A DNA stretch of 64,000 nucleotides from Magnetospirillum molischianum DSM 120 (GCF_000294655.1 NZ_CAHP01000013.1:1-64000), one strand, 5' to 3'; counted from the first letter of the stretch, positions 1 to 9,857 are shown. The notes: a model not told the origin generated them from the letters alone. Numbers and translations: made by a program.

Positions 1-538
1 TTCCCGGTGCCATCCCCGTCGGCACCTCGGCCCGGGCACGACGTCCACAGCCGCCACAGCGCCCGCCGAACAGTTCGATTCGGGTCACCACTGGGCGGAT
101 CACCGGGAGGTCGATGTGGTCGTAGCGGTGACGGCACCGCTGCCGATCCGCCGACAGCGGCATCCCGCAATGGGGGCAGACCTCGACCAGGCGGCACTCG
201 GTTTTGTCCGGGTCCTCGGCCAATGGCCGCGATACCCCGGGGCGTGACGGACGCGGTTTCCGGGGGCGGTCCTCGTCCGGCGAACGATTCTTCCGGCCGG
301 GGCCGTCCTTGGACGGCGGAAAATGCGAATTCGACGAGGTCTTTTTCGGCTTGCCCAGCGCCGCTTCAAGTTCGGCAATTCGGGCGGCCTGACGTTCGAT
401 CAACGCCGCCTGCTCTAACAGCAAGGCGTCCTTATCGGCGTCACTCAGGCGGTAGCGGATCGGAGACTTCATTCATCGGTTGACCCATATTCCGCGCCTC
501 GGCGCAAGCCCTTTTGCCAACCCCGTGAGCAATTACGT
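1..538 (-). mobile_element. IS66-family element, 5' end only (runs off the window)
   Basis: The transposase at 2-472 reads out of the window on the minus strand, and the toxin gene to its right loses its homology at about 531-540, so the element's left end should lie there. No tnpA/tnpB genes precede the transposase. This fits the IS66 subgroup that carries a single transposase gene, or a truncated copy. The exact terminal repeat cannot be fixed because the other end is outside the window. The boundary is inferred from loss of toxin homology, not from a recognised inverted repeat. Confidence 0.6.
2..472 (-). CDS. IS66-family transposase (TnpC type), N-terminal part
   Basis: The reading frame opens at an ATG at 472 and stays open for 157 codons to the window edge, so the gene is partial. 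The protein starts MKSPIRYRLSDADKDALL and continues into an N-terminal coiled-coil (roughly residues 15-42), a linker with the SSNSHFPPSKD signature, and a Cys-rich zinc-binding segment (CPHCGMPLS followed by a GGRCGGCGRR motif). These are the standard N-terminal features of IS66 transposases, which bind element ends and move the element by DDE chemistry; the catalytic core lies outside the window. Upstream is the disrupted toxin gene. Confidence 0.85.
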   Translation of the reverse strand, partial: MKSPIRYRLSDADKDALLLEQAALIERQAARIAELEAALGKPKKTSSNSHFPPSKDGPGRKNRSPDEDRPRKPRPSRPGVSRPLAEDPDKTECRLVEVCPHCGMPLSADRQRCRHRYDHIDLPVIRPVVTRIELFGGRCGGCGRRARAEVPTGMAPG

Positions 539-755
539 CGCGACTATGAGTGTTCATCAGATCGCGTACCCGTTCCAACTGTACTCGGGTCAGGTCGGGG
601 CGGTTGACCAACAGGTTCCGTATCCATTCATCATGGATCAGGTCGGTCCAGCGAGCACGAAACAAGTCAGCGACGGTCAGTTACATCAGCAGGTCGCGCA
701 GCGGGGCCGGATACAGCACACAGGTGTCCAGCACGACGGTGAAGCGACCAGCCAT
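536..755 (-). pseudogene. VapC-like PIN-domain toxin, broken by a stop codon and by the IS66 insertion
   Basis: The ATG at 753-755 overlaps the antitoxin stop by one base (TGATG). Translation gives MAGRFTVVLDTCVLYPAPL, the N-terminus of a PIN ribonuclease toxin with its first acidic residue (VLD). It then hits an in-frame TAA after 24 codons, at 683-681. The same frame continues after the stop with recognisable toxin sequence (FRARWTDLIHDEWIRNLL) up to about position 540, where IS66 sequence begins. An open frame can still be read from 665 to 441 but it is a fusion with IS DNA and lacks the C-terminal acidic residues of the PIN active site. The gene must be inactive twice over. Confidence 0.8.
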
Positions 756-1198
756 CAATAGCCCATCCCCAGGTCCTGAGAGGCCCGAGCCAATTCGTCC
801 AGAGCCTGGGAGCGGTCGGCATGCAGGCGACCTTTGTAGGCTTTGACATCGTGGAAGCGGACGCGGCGATGGGTGCCGACCTTGTGGAAGTCGATTTCGC
901 CACGCTCCAGCAGCCCGATCAAATGGGGGCGCGAGACGTTGAGGAAGTCGGCGGCCTCCTGCGTCGTCATCTCGGCATGGATAGGGATCATGGTGACGGC
1001 GTTGCCTTCCGCCATCTCGGTCAGGATGTGGCTCAACAGCCGCGCCACCGACTGGGGCAGCACCAAGGTCTGGCCGTCATCCAACTGAACCCGCAACTCG
1101 CCCCTGGCATGGCCTGCCAGAATGCGCCCGGATTCCTCGGCGATCCGGGTCTCGGCTTCCGTCGGCACCACCGGGTCGTAGGCCTTCAGGTCCGACAT
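755..1198 (-). CDS. Antitoxin with excisionase-type helix-turn-helix (VapB-like partner of the broken toxin)
   Basis: A 147-residue protein. The start at 1198 (MSDLKAYDPVVP) is chosen because GGGAGAG lies seven bases upstream; a longer frame from 1246 has no such support. Residues about 85-135 form an excisionase/MerR-like DNA-binding module (MTTQEAADFLNVSRPHLIGL, then KVGTHRRVRF). The gene overlaps the toxin start by one base, the usual antitoxin-first arrangement, so it probably neutralised the toxin and repressed their shared promoter. With the toxin destroyed it is an orphan antitoxin and may still act as a DNA-binding repressor. Family-level function is known; activity here is inferred. 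Confidence 0.75.
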   Translation of the reverse strand: MSDLKAYDPVVPTEAETRIAEESGRILAGHARGELRVQLDDGQTLVLPQSVARLLSHILTEMAEGNAVTMIPIHAEMTTQEAADFLNVSRPHLIGLLERGEIDFHKVGTHRRVRFHDVKAYKGRLHADRSQALDELARASQDLGMGY

Positions 1199-1286
1199 TG
1201 ATCTCTCCCGTATTTCGGTAACAGCCTGTGGCCCTTCATATGGCACCCAACCGCAATAAACGCAACAACCGAAACATCCGAAACGG

Positions 1287-2204
1287 TCACGACGCCTCGT
1301 AGCTGCGTTCCAACAGGGGCTTGGCCCGCTCGAAATCCTCGCGGGAGCGCAAGGTCAGTTCCAGGTCGCCGGTACCGAAATGGCCGAGTTGGCGGACATC
1401 GCGGCTAAAGCCGGGGACCAGCTCGATCTGGTCTGGATCGACCTTGATGTAGACCAGCAGTTTTCCCTGCTGGTTGTGGATTTCGACACAGGCGAAATTC
1501 TTGATGCGGCGGAAGGCGATGTAATGCTTCAGAATTTTCACCTGAACGTCATCGCCGAGCGAGATCATGAAGCTGTTCAGTGCCGCGTACAGGTCGGAGA
1601 GCGGCTGGCTGGCCTGGGCCAGATGCTGGGTTACGGTCTTGCCCCTGGTCCCGCCATTGCTGGAGCGGGGGCTTGGATCGGCCGGAAGGGTCTCGGTGGT
1701 GGAAACCGCGTTAACCAGATCGAGCAGCAGCAGATCGTCGCCATAATGGTGGTAGCGGATCAGCTCGATATTGCGGTTCATCTGCTTGACCGCGTGGGAA
1801 TCGTATTTGGTGAAGTCGCCGGCGATGCACAACAGGCGCGGCGACGACCATTCCACCGACGCGGCGGCCTCCTTGCCATAGCGGTCCAGCACCAGCCATT
1901 CGAAATCCTTGCGGTGGTCCATCAGCCAGTCCAGATAGAACAAACCCTGGTTGATGACGTTCTCGTTGCTGGACCGTTTGTATTCGATGATGACCGGGCA
2001 TCCGTTCTCGTCGATACCCAGCGTGTCCATCCGCCCGCCGTGGTCTTTGCCGGTACTGTATTCGCTGGCGAGGAAGCGCACCCCCAGGAAGGTCTCCAGG
2101 TGCCGCTCGATCAGGGTCTGAAGCGACTTCTCCAACGCCGCCGACTGGCCCACGATCTCGGTCGGGCCATGGGGCGCGAGGCGGAATAGCTTGATGTCGC
2201 TCAT
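1287..2204 (-). CDS. PD-(D/E)XK nuclease-like protein with DUF5655-type C-terminus
   Basis: A 305-residue protein. The start MSDIKLFRL at 2204 is preferred over the upstream frame start at 2306, which would run through the 3' end of hsdS. The N-terminal half has a nuclease-like core: GGRMDTLGIDE, then CPVIIEYKRS, giving the spaced D...E-x-K of PD-(D/E)XK enzymes related to NucS/DUF91. The C-terminal part (about 205-305) resembles the DUF5655 domain often found near restriction systems. It starts 25 bases after hsdS on the same strand, so it is likely co-transcribed with the type I system as an accessory nuclease or DNA-binding factor. Its substrate is unknown. Confidence 0.65.
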   Translation of the reverse strand: MSDIKLFRLAPHGPTEIVGQSAALEKSLQTLIERHLETFLGVRFLASEYSTGKDHGGRMDTLGIDENGCPVIIEYKRSSNENVINQGLFYLDWLMDHRKDFEWLVLDRYGKEAAASVEWSSPRLLCIAGDFTKYDSHAVKQMNRNIELIRYHHYGDDLLLLDLVNAVSTTETLPADPSPRSSNGGTRGKTVTQHLAQASQPLSDLYAALNSFMISLGDDVQVKILKHYIAFRRIKNFACVEIHNQQGKLLVYIKVDPDQIELVPGFSRDVRQLGHFGTGDLELTLRSREDFERAKPLLERSYEAS

Positions 2205-2229
2205 GGTGTGATCCCGTGGGGTAACCGAT

Positions 2230-3432
2230 CTACAGCTCTCCGCGAAAGGCCCGTTGGGAGAGGGAGGCGAAGAGAGTATCGGATTGCACCGCAAGCACAG
2301 CCGCACCCCGTTTTGTCGATTGGACCCTTGCGTACAACTCGGAGAAACGCCGTTGCAGACCGATGGCGGGAACGACGATAGGAAGATCGAGAAGCTTGGC
2401 CTTAGAGATGTTGGGCATCGATCCGGCAGCTCCGTTGGCTAAACCTCGAATCCGTTCCCTCACACCAGGGTGGGTCAGTTGCGCCCACAAAAAAGGCTTA
2501 TGAATCTGCTCGTTGCTCTTGGTCTGAAGCCTGAAAATCAAGTCAGGAAGCAACAACTTAGAGGGGCACTGCTCAACGAGCGCCGCAGCACCGACCAATT
2601 GATAAGTGTTTTTTCGTGAAAACAGAAGGTCTCCAGGCCGAACCTCATGGCGCGGATCAACGTCATCAAGGCTTGCAACAGCCTTACTTTCGCTGGACCG
2701 GAATACGGTTGAGGTAACCGCACTAAGCTTCAACACTCCCCATTCATCGAGAAGTGCCGCACGGTCCTGACAGCGCGGGCTGAAACCGCTATCAATGTTG
2801 CTCAGGACATCGCCGAGAGCGACAACTGGCCACTTGCGAGCATTCACAACTGGATCACCGAACATGTCCAGGAAGGCCGAGCGCAGGAAGTCGTCGGCCA
2901 GGGCGATGGCCTGTTGGCGTTTGCGGCGGATGGCATCCGCCTTGTCCAGGATGACGGCGATGCGGCGCTGTTCGTCGAGGGGCGGGCACGAAACCTCAAT
3001 TTCGGCCAATGCCGAAGGTCTTGCCCGAAGAAGAGAACCGCCAACACCAGCAACCGTAGACATGAAACTGGCGTGAAATGGTGGGCTCAGCAACGTATGA
3101 CGAAGATATTGAGGAAGAAACCGTTTGCTGCGATAGGGAATCCATTCACCAGACCCGATTAGTCGATAGGCATTCTTCGGCCCGACGATCCATACCCTTT
3201 GGATGTGCGGAACGATCCGAGAGATGACAACATCGTCAGGCTCAAGGAGTTGCTTCGATGACCCGATTTCAACCCCTCGAACAATCTCCGGCTGCCCCGC
3301 GTCATACGCTGGGATGCTGTAAAGTTCGAAGGTCTCATCAGGATATTTTTGAGGATCGACACTACCGCGTCGCTTGACTGCAATCTCCCCGAGGGCGATA
3401 CGCGGCCATTTCCCAGCCTGAACGCTGCTCAC
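2230..3432 (-). CDS. hsdS: Type I restriction-modification specificity subunit
   Basis: A 400-residue protein with the duplicated layout of HsdS: target-recognition domain 1 (about 10-150), a conserved helical spacer ([20 protein letters not shown], 151-170), then target-recognition domain 2 (from [11 protein letters not shown], about 202) and a second partly conserved helix. HsdS reads the two halves of a bipartite DNA site and anchors HsdM and HsdR in the complex. The start overlaps the hsdM stop by four bases (ATGA), indicating translational coupling. No simple-sequence repeat or inverted second specificity gene that would suggest phase variation was seen. Confidence 0.92.
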   Translation of the reverse strand: MSSVQAGKWPRIALGEIAVKRRGSVDPQKYPDETFELYSIPAYDAGQPEIVRGVEIGSSKQLLEPDDVVISRIVPHIQRVWIVGPKNAYRLIGSGEWIPYRSKRFLPQYLRHTLLSPPFHASFMSTVAGVGGSLLRARPSALAEIEVSCPPLDEQRRIAVILDKADAIRRKRQQAIALADDFLRSAFLDMFGDPVVNARKWPVVALGDVLSNIDSGFSPRCQDRAALLDEWGVLKLSAVTSTVFRSSESKAVASLDDVDPRHEVRPGDLLFSRKNTYQLVGAAALVEQCPSKLLLPDLIFRLQTKSNEQIHKPFLWAQLTHPGVRERIRGLANGAAGSMPNISKAKLLDLPIVVPAIGLQRRFSELYARVQSTKRGAAVLAVQSDTLFASLSQRAFRGEL

Positions 3433-4937
3433 CCCAGCATCTCCTCAAGCGCGGCCATATCGTTGGCGATATCGTCGTGGAGAGCCTTCATCCGCTCCAG
3501 AATGACCTTGGGCGGGTCGTACTCTTCTTCCTGGTGGATGGTCTCGCGGTAGCGCGACAGCGACAGATCGTATTTCTGCGCTCGGATTTCGGCGGCAGAA
3601 ACGAAGAAGGCCTTGGCGGTGCGGTCCTTATCCCTGGCCGGATCACGGGATTTCCAGCGGGCCACGGCGTCGGGCAGATCGTTGTCCTTGACCGGATCGC
3701 GCTTGTCGTCGAGCGAGAAACCATCCGCCTGAACGTCATAGAAAAACACGTTGTCGGTGCGTCCACCCTTGGTGAAGACCAGGATGCCGGTGGAAACTCC
3801 GGCATAGGGCTTGAATACACCGGACGGCAGCGAGATCACCGCCTCAAGCTGGTTCTCGTCGAGCAGCATCTTGCGAAGCGCCACATGGGCGGTGCTGGAG
3901 CCGAACAGGACGCCATCGGGGACGATGGTAGCCGAGCGCCCACCCAGCTTCAGCATCCTGAGGATCAGGGCGATGAACAGCAGCTCGGTCTTCTTGGTCT
4001 TGACCTTGGCGAGCAGGCTGGGGTGGACGTCCTCATAATCCAGGCTGCCCTTGAACGGCGGGTTGGCGAGGATGAGGGTGAGCGCATCCTTGGCATGACC
4101 GGGGAAGTTCTCGGGGAAGCTGTTAGATAGGGTGTCCTGGTAATGGATATCCGGGGCCTCGACACCGTGCAGCATCAGGTTCATCGAGGCGATCCGCAGC
4201 ATGGTCGAATCGAAGTCGAAGCCGTGGAACATGCCCTTACGGATATGGGCACGGTGGGGCTCCAGCAGATCGCCGGTATAGGCCTTGTTGCCCTCGGCAT
4301 CGACCAGGACGCCTTTTGGCGAGGTGTATTTCTCGGTCAGGTATTCCATCACGCCAACCAGGAACCCGCCAGTGCCGCAAGCCGGGTCGCCGATCGTTTC
4401 GCGCGGGGACGGGTCGAGCAGATCAACCATGAAGCGGATGATGTGGCGGGGCGTGCGGAACTGGCCGTTGATGCCGGCGGTCGTCAGCTTCGAGAGCAGG
4501 TATTCGTAGAGGTCGCCCTTGGTGTCGGCGCTGCCCAGCGGCAGGGCGTCGATCATGGTAACCGCCGAGACCAGTAGGCTGGTCTTCTGGATCAGCAGTT
4601 GGGCGTCCTTCATGTACTCGCCGAAGGTCGTTTCCTCCACCCCGGTGGTGCGGAAATGGGGAAACACCTGATCGCGGACCAGGGGCAACATCTGGGCACC
4701 GCCCAGGTTCTTGAAGTGCGACCAGCGCAGATCCTGCTGATCGGGGCCGAACAGACGGCGAAAGGGCTTGCCGGTGCGGCCAGCGGTGCGTTCGTTCCGT
4801 TGCTCGGTGATGTCGAGCAGGCGGGCGAACATCAGGAAGGTGATCTGTTCGATGACGGTCAGCGGGTTGGTGATGCCGCCGGTCCAAAACTCCGTCCACA
4901 GGCGATCGATCTGACTCTTCAACTCTCCGGTGATCAT
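3429..4937 (-). CDS. hsdM: Type I restriction-modification DNA adenine methyltransferase subunit
   Basis: A 502-residue N6-adenine methyltransferase. An HsdM N-terminal helical domain (about 1-140) is followed by the S-adenosylmethionine motif DPACGTGGF at 184-192 and the catalytic motif NPPF at 292-295. Both are intact. HsdM methylates the site chosen by HsdS and protects the chromosome from HsdR. The gene begins directly after the hsdR stop (TAA then ATG, no gap) and ends overlapping hsdS, so the three subunits are made from one transcript. Length is typical of the family. Confidence 0.95.
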   Translation of the reverse strand: MITGELKSQIDRLWTEFWTGGITNPLTVIEQITFLMFARLLDITEQRNERTAGRTGKPFRRLFGPDQQDLRWSHFKNLGGAQMLPLVRDQVFPHFRTTGVEETTFGEYMKDAQLLIQKTSLLVSAVTMIDALPLGSADTKGDLYEYLLSKLTTAGINGQFRTPRHIIRFMVDLLDPSPRETIGDPACGTGGFLVGVMEYLTEKYTSPKGVLVDAEGNKAYTGDLLEPHRAHIRKGMFHGFDFDSTMLRIASMNLMLHGVEAPDIHYQDTLSNSFPENFPGHAKDALTLILANPPFKGSLDYEDVHPSLLAKVKTKKTELLFIALILRMLKLGGRSATIVPDGVLFGSSTAHVALRKMLLDENQLEAVISLPSGVFKPYAGVSTGILVFTKGGRTDNVFFYDVQADGFSLDDKRDPVKDNDLPDAVARWKSRDPARDKDRTAKAFFVSAAEIRAQKYDLSLSRYRETIHQEEEYDPPKVILERMKALHDDIANDMAALEEMLG

Positions 4938-7900
4938 TTAGGCGGTGGGTCTTTCAGGAAGGAAGGTCTCGATGACCCGCAGCAGGTGGTCGCGCTGGAC
5001 ATCGTCCGGGAATATGCCATCAATGCCATCGGCATCGAGGTAGGTGAAGGGGGCTTCGACCAGCCGGTCGAATTCGATGGCTCCGTTTTGGGCGATATGG
5101 TTCTGAAGCAGTTGCAGAAATTGGGTCTGCTCCGCCGTCAGACTGGGATAGGCCAGAACGAAACGGGTAAAATGCCCCTTTACCGCCTCGGCGTCGAGAC
5201 CGACGATGCGGCGGATCAGCAAATCCAGATGGCCGGCGGCATCGGGGTAGAACTCGGCGAGCAAGGTCAGATCGATGTCGGGGCGGCGGGTCAGCACCAG
5301 CGAGACCAGGGCGTCGAGGTCGGCCTGGGTTACGGTTTGCCCCGCCCTGATCTTCTTCAAGGTCGGGTCGGTTTCGAACAGTTCGTGCAAGGCCTCTTCG
5401 ACCCGCACCCGATAGGCCGCGAAATCGACCGAACGGATGTTCGACGTGCGCTGACCTCCCTCGATCAGGCCCCCGTCCTCCTCGACATCGTAGATGCGGA
5501 TGACGTGGCCCGGCCCGGTGCCGTTGGTCTGGCGGTATTGCATGATGCCGCGCAAATCCTGGCGCAGCTCCTCCAACTGGGCGGGGGTGACCGTGCCCCA
5601 GAAGGCCGGGTCCTTCACCTTGCGGATCGAGGCGGCCTTGGCCCGCACCTGATTGAGGGTGACCTGAAGCGCATTGACCGCGTTGACCAGATCGCCCTTC
5701 AGGTTCTGGAACTCGGCCGAGCGGGTGATCAGCGCCGTCTGCATGCCGGTGACCAGAAGATCGAAGGCGAGCGCGTCGGAATGGCCGCGGACGTTGACCC
5801 ACTGCATCAGGGGGGCGATGCGGGTGCGCAAAATCTGCTGAGTGGTGGGGGTGAACGCGCTGACCACGCCCTCAACCAACACCGCGTGAACGTCCCGCCA
5901 ATGCTCGCGAACCGAGATGCTGTCTTCCGGCAAAGCCCGAACATCGGCCTCGATCAGCGCGGCAGTGGCGTTGAAGGTGTCGAGGTCCATCGCGGTCAGT
6001 GCCGTCACGGCGAGAGTTAACCGCGCCTCGAACACCAGACGCATCAGGGGCCGCGAGACCGAGGGTTCCGCCTCGGGCCGGTTCTGCTCGAAATACTCGA
6101 AATTGCCCCAGTGATCGAAGATGCGAAACACGGTCTTGTCCTGGCCCGGACCGAACAGATTTTCGCACAGGCGGGTGCCGCGCCCGATCATCTGCCAGAA
6201 CTTGACCTTGGACTTCACCGGCTTGGCGAACACCAGATTGACGATCTCGGGCACGTCGATGCCGGTGTCGAGCATATCAACCGAGATGGCGATGGTCAGT
6301 TCGTCATTGGTGCCCTCGCCCTTGAAATCGTCGATCAGAGCCTCGGCCCGAGGGTTGTAGGTGTCGATCACCTGACAGAACCGGCCCCCATATTGGGGAT
6401 ACATGTCGTCGAACAACTTACCCAGCAGGATGGCATGGTGGTGGTTGCGGGCAAAGATCACCGACTTGCCCACGGTCTGGCCGGTGGCGTCGCGGATGCC
6501 GTTTTCCATCAGGTTGCGGATGATCAGCCGCTCGGTGTCCTTGTTGAACACCAGCTTGCTGACATCCTCCGCCTCGTGGTTCACCATGGCGGGGTCGATG
6601 TCGCCGTCCTCGATCTGGCGGCGCTGCTCCTCCGACATTTCGGCATACTTGATGCCGTCGCGCAGAAACTGGGTGGTGTGCGTGAAAACCTCGTAAGGAG
6701 TCAGCCATTTCTCGCTGACGGCCCGTTCCAGCGAGTAGAACGCAGTCGGGTCTTGGTTGCGGCAGCCGAACAGGTCGAAGGTGTTGCGCGAGATGAACTC
6801 GACCGGGGTGGCGGTCAGCCCCACCTGGAGGGCATCGAAATAGCGGAACAGGTCGCCATAGACGTTATAGACGCTGCGGTGGCTCTCGTCGGCGATGATC
6901 AGGTCGAAGAAGCCGACGTCGAAGGTCTGGAACACGTTCATCATCGACGGATAGGTCGCAACGTAGATCCGGCGGTTCCGATCCTTGGCGGTTCTGGCAT
7001 TAACGACGGTAAGCGGCTCTCCGGACAGATGGTCGGTGAAGGCGTTCTTGGCTTGGCGCCGCAATTCGTTGCGGTCGCACAGGAACAGCACCCGCTTCAC
7101 CCAGTTGGCCCTGATCAGCAGATCAACCAAGGCGATGGCGACCCTGGTCTTGCCCGTCCCGGTGGCCTGGACGATCAGCGCCTTGGTCCGCTTGCGGCTG
7201 AAGGTCTCGGTCAGCTGTTTGATGGTCTCGATCTGGTAAAGACGCCCGGCGATGGCCGGATTGACGGTCAGCGTGTCCAACGGCTTCTTGGCATTTCGCC
7301 GGAAGCGGACCAGATGCTGAAGGCTGTCTTTGGAGTAAAAGCCGAACACTTGGCGGGGCGGGTAGCCACCGGCGTCATCCCACAGCCAGATGTCGTATCC
7401 GTTGGTGGTGAAGATCGCGGGGCGTAGGCCGTGGGCCGTCTCCAGGGCGTTGGCGTAAAGTTCAGCCTGCTTGCGACCCATTTCCGAATCGACCGAGGTC
7501 TTCTTCGCTTCGATCACCGCGAGCGGCTTGCCGTCCTCGTCCCACAAGACATAATCAGCAAAGCCGGTTCCGGAGTCGGTGGGCTGGTCGCGCAGTTCGA
7601 CCTCCTGGCCCACGTCGGCGGTGTCGGCACCATTGGCCCCGACCGTCCAGCCCACATCGGCCAAGGCCACATCGATCAGCCGGTGCCGCGTGGTGGCCTC
7701 GTCGAACTTCAGAACGTCGGCAACTCGCTGCCCTTGCGCCTTGGCGTCCGCCCGGACCTCCAGCGCGTCATAGGCCTGCTTGAGGGCATCGCGTTCCGCC
7801 ACCAGGGCGGCAAGCTGTTGTTCCAGGGACTCGCGGTCCGCACCGCTCTCCGCCTTGTCCCGAGGTTCGGGAACGGGCCTGAACGGGGGAAGCTGGTCTG

Positions 7901-8282
7901 GCTTGGCCCCCTGGAACCGCACCAGGAACCAATGCCCGAGTTGGGCCGCTTCCTCCAGAACCCAAGCCGCCCTGCTGGTGTCTATGACTTGCCCGTGGGC
8001 CGCCTTGTTGCCTTCTCTGCGCAGGATGTGGAGCTTGTCGAGGATGACCTTGGGAAGAGCCTGCTTGAACTCGGACGCAGAGATCAAAGCATCGAAGTGC
8101 TGGTCTTCCGGCCGCTTCAGTCGCAGTTCCCAATAGATGGCCTTGGTCAGCTGCTCACCGAAGATACGCAGCTTGGTTAGCGCACTTGTCGGGTCTGAAT
8201 GCAGGTAATGTTCGGCGAAACCACCCAGTTCAGCCAGGGCCGGACGGTGGCCGCGCAAATTCTCGAAATTGACCGACTGCAT
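4938..8282 (-). CDS. hsdR: Type I restriction endonuclease motor subunit (EcoEI-like)
   Basis: A 1114-residue protein. Residues 1-125 resemble a DUF4145-like N-terminal domain, with a short coiled coil near 150-180. The nuclease core has D243 followed by E258-A-K260 (VIEAKK). The superfamily 2 translocase follows, with Walker A ATGTGKT at 373-379, the DESH box at 465-468 and GLTATP at 488-493; the C-terminal third matches the EcoEI R-type helical domain. HsdR pumps DNA using ATP and cuts far from the unmethylated site. All key residues are present, so the system looks functional. It is first in the operon; the promoter should lie in 8283-8560. Confidence 0.95.
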   Translation of the reverse strand: MQSVNFENLRGHRPALAELGGFAEHYLHSDPTSALTKLRIFGEQLTKAIYWELRLKRPEDQHFDALISASEFKQALPKVILDKLHILRREGNKAAHGQVIDTSRAAWVLEEAAQLGHWFLVRFQGAKPDQLPPFRPVPEPRDKAESGADRESLEQQLAALVAERDALKQAYDALEVRADAKAQGQRVADVLKFDEATTRHRLIDVALADVGWTVGANGADTADVGQEVELRDQPTDSGTGFADYVLWDEDGKPLAVIEAKKTSVDSEMGRKQAELYANALETAHGLRPAIFTTNGYDIWLWDDAGGYPPRQVFGFYSKDSLQHLVRFRRNAKKPLDTLTVNPAIAGRLYQIETIKQLTETFSRKRTKALIVQATGTGKTRVAIALVDLLIRANWVKRVLFLCDRNELRRQAKNAFTDHLSGEPLTVVNARTAKDRNRRIYVATYPSMMNVFQTFDVGFFDLIIADESHRSVYNVYGDLFRYFDALQVGLTATPVEFISRNTFDLFGCRNQDPTAFYSLERAVSEKWLTPYEVFTHTTQFLRDGIKYAEMSEEQRRQIEDGDIDPAMVNHEAEDVSKLVFNKDTERLIIRNLMENGIRDATGQTVGKSVIFARNHHHAILLGKLFDDMYPQYGGRFCQVIDTYNPRAEALIDDFKGEGTNDELTIAISVDMLDTGIDVPEIVNLVFAKPVKSKVKFWQMIGRGTRLCENLFGPGQDKTVFRIFDHWGNFEYFEQNRPEAEPSVSRPLMRLVFEARLTLAVTALTAMDLDTFNATAALIEADVRALPEDSISVREHWRDVHAVLVEGVVSAFTPTTQQILRTRIAPLMQWVNVRGHSDALAFDLLVTGMQTALITRSAEFQNLKGDLVNAVNALQVTLNQVRAKAASIRKVKDPAFWGTVTPAQLEELRQDLRGIMQYRQTNGTGPGHVIRIYDVEEDGGLIEGGQRTSNIRSVDFAAYRVRVEEALHELFETDPTLKKIRAGQTVTQADLDALVSLVLTRRPDIDLTLLAEFYPDAAGHLDLLIRRIVGLDAEAVKGHFTRFVLAYPSLTAEQTQFLQLLQNHIAQNGAIEFDRLVEAPFTYLDADGIDGIFPDDVQRDHLLRVIETFLPERPTA

Positions 8283-9005
8283 GTTGCCCGACCGCTCCCC
8301 TGACAGCAGACACCGCCACCCATGCGATCAAACATATAACAGGGCTCAACGCAAGGCAGACCATGCCGCTTATCTGCTTCTGAACATTAATGGCATGTAA
8401 GCCCTATCGCGACGGCCAGTGTTGGGAAGACATTCACCGGACTCTGTGCGTTCTGCGTTTCTGTCCAAAACGACCACAGGCCCCCACGTTACGTCGATGA
8501 CGTTCAGCATCTACTATCTGTACTCAGACCCAGAACATCAACAAGAAGATGAAAATACATTTCATTACGGTGAAATACCTAATAGCGTAATTTGAAATTA
8601 AATATGAAAAACTATTAATATTTTTTATTAAATAAACACATATTTTTTGTTTTTATTAAAAATATTATGATTTTGTTTGGAATCAAATCCGTCCAACATT
8701 AGCGTATACATTACAAATAAAAAGAAACTATTGATGAATTTACCCCCCATCGCACCATCAGGAGATCATTCACTCGATAGACTAGGCAAAGCCAAGCTAG
8801 GGATTGATCTGGCTGCGTTAAACGGTAATCTACCAAAGGGAGATCCGTGCTCCAGGCAAATACCGCTGCCACAGACCCCACCATCTAGCGTCAGTCGGTG
8901 GCGTGTCAGAGAGGGATTTGATGTGAGAGCGCAGAGGCAGGAAAGAAGCCGTGATCTGGCACGTTGAATGTATGGCCCGGAAAGGCTGTCTAGAAGGGGG
9001 TAGAA
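8283..9005. other. Intergenic region, AT-rich core, between hsdR and the TraT-caspase operon
   Basis: The 723 bases between divergent hsdR and traT hold no gene I can support. The stretch 8540-8760 is strikingly AT-rich with many A and T runs, unlike the GC-rich surroundings, and is a likely site for promoters of both flanking operons or for silencing proteins. An open frame at 8677-8967 shows no recognisable domain and is not called as a gene. A good ribosome binding site (GAAGGGGG) lies just before the traT start at 9006. Confidence 0.5.
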
Positions 9006-9857
9006 ATGTTGAATAAGCTGAATGCTGTTCGCTTGCGGCGCTCTTTGGTTGTCTTTGGGGCAGCGATCATGCTTGCATCGTGCCAGGCAGCCACGACAAT
9101 GCTGGATAAACAAGATCTCGACATCCAAACCCATATGAGCGAGACGATATTCCTCGACCCCGTCGCGCCAAATAAAAAAGTGATCTATGTTTCCGTCCGA
9201 AACACGTCAGACCATCCAGAGCTGGACCTGAAGTCACAGATCATCATGAAGCTGACCGCGCGTGGCTATACGGTCGTGGAGGATCCCAAAGCTGCACATT
9301 TTCTGATGCAGTTGAATATTATCCAGGCTGGACCTGTCGATCCGCAGAAAAAGAATTCTTTCTTATCAAGCGGCTACGGTTCCGCACTTGAGAGCGCAGT
9401 TACCGGCGCGGCAGCAGGGGCGCTGACGACATACGCAACGGGAAGCACTGCCGCTGGCGTCGGAGTCGGTGCCGGAATCGGTATCGGCAGCTTCATTGCC
9501 GATCGTCTGGTCAAAGATGTCTTCTTCACAGTGGTCGCCGACATCCAGATCTCAGTTCGTCCCGAGAAGGGAACGAGCGTCAAGGAAACAACAACGACCG
9601 CACGCCTGAGCGGAAACGCGTCCCGAAAAGATCAAGGCAACAAAGGAGTCGGGGCTTCGGAAAGCGTGACGTCTCGCGATCTCAACCTGTCTTCCAGTTC
9701 CAATGGGCGGACGCAATCCGTGGAATCAAACTCTGAATTCATCAAGTACAATGTCCGCGACGTCGCCTATGCCAACCAAGTCAATCTAAAATGGGAAAAT
9801 GCGTCTCCCGTTCTTATCGATAGAATATCTTCAAGCGTTGCCAACTTGTACGAATGA
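9006..9857 (+). CDS. traT: TraT-like outer-membrane lipoprotein
   Basis: A 283-residue lipoprotein. A signal sequence ends in the lipobox LASC at residues 24-27. The mature part matches the TraT complement-resistance/surface-exclusion family: MSETIFLDP, the VSVRNTSDHPELDL segment, a glycine-alanine-rich hydrophobic stretch (about 125-165) that inserts in the membrane, and a conserved C-terminal NKVNLKFE-type block (here NQVNLKWENASPVL). Plasmid TraT blocks conjugation between like donors and confers serum resistance. This chromosomal copy has a longer Ser/Thr-rich insert at about 195-240. Its stop overlaps the caspase start (ATGA), so the two are translationally coupled and their functions are probably linked. 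Confidence 0.85.
   Translation: MLNKLNAVRLRRSLVVFGAAIMLASCQAATTMLDKQDLDIQTHMSETIFLDPVAPNKKVIYVSVRNTSDHPELDLKSQIIMKLTARGYTVVEDPKAAHFLMQLNIIQAGPVDPQKKNSFLSSGYGSALESAVTGAAAGALTTYATGSTAAGVGVGAGIGIGSFIADRLVKDVFFTVVADIQISVRPEKGTSVKETTTTARLSGNASRKDQGNKGVGASESVTSRDLNLSSSSNGRTQSVESNSEFIKYNVRDVAYANQVNLKWENASPVLIDRISSSVANLYE

Noticed and set aside
441-665. Open frame of 74 codons on the minus strand that looks like a small gene
   Set aside because: It is the middle of the broken PIN toxin after its stop codon, running into IS66 DNA; kept only as part of the pseudogene.
4599-8180. Several long plus-strand frames opposite hsdR and hsdM (up to 473 codons)
   Set aside because: They mirror well-conserved genes on the other strand in GC-rich DNA, lack ribosome sites and show no domains.
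8677-8967. 96-codon frame upstream of traT
   Set aside because: No family resemblance, no ribosome site, starts in the AT-rich patch; composition looks like random translation.
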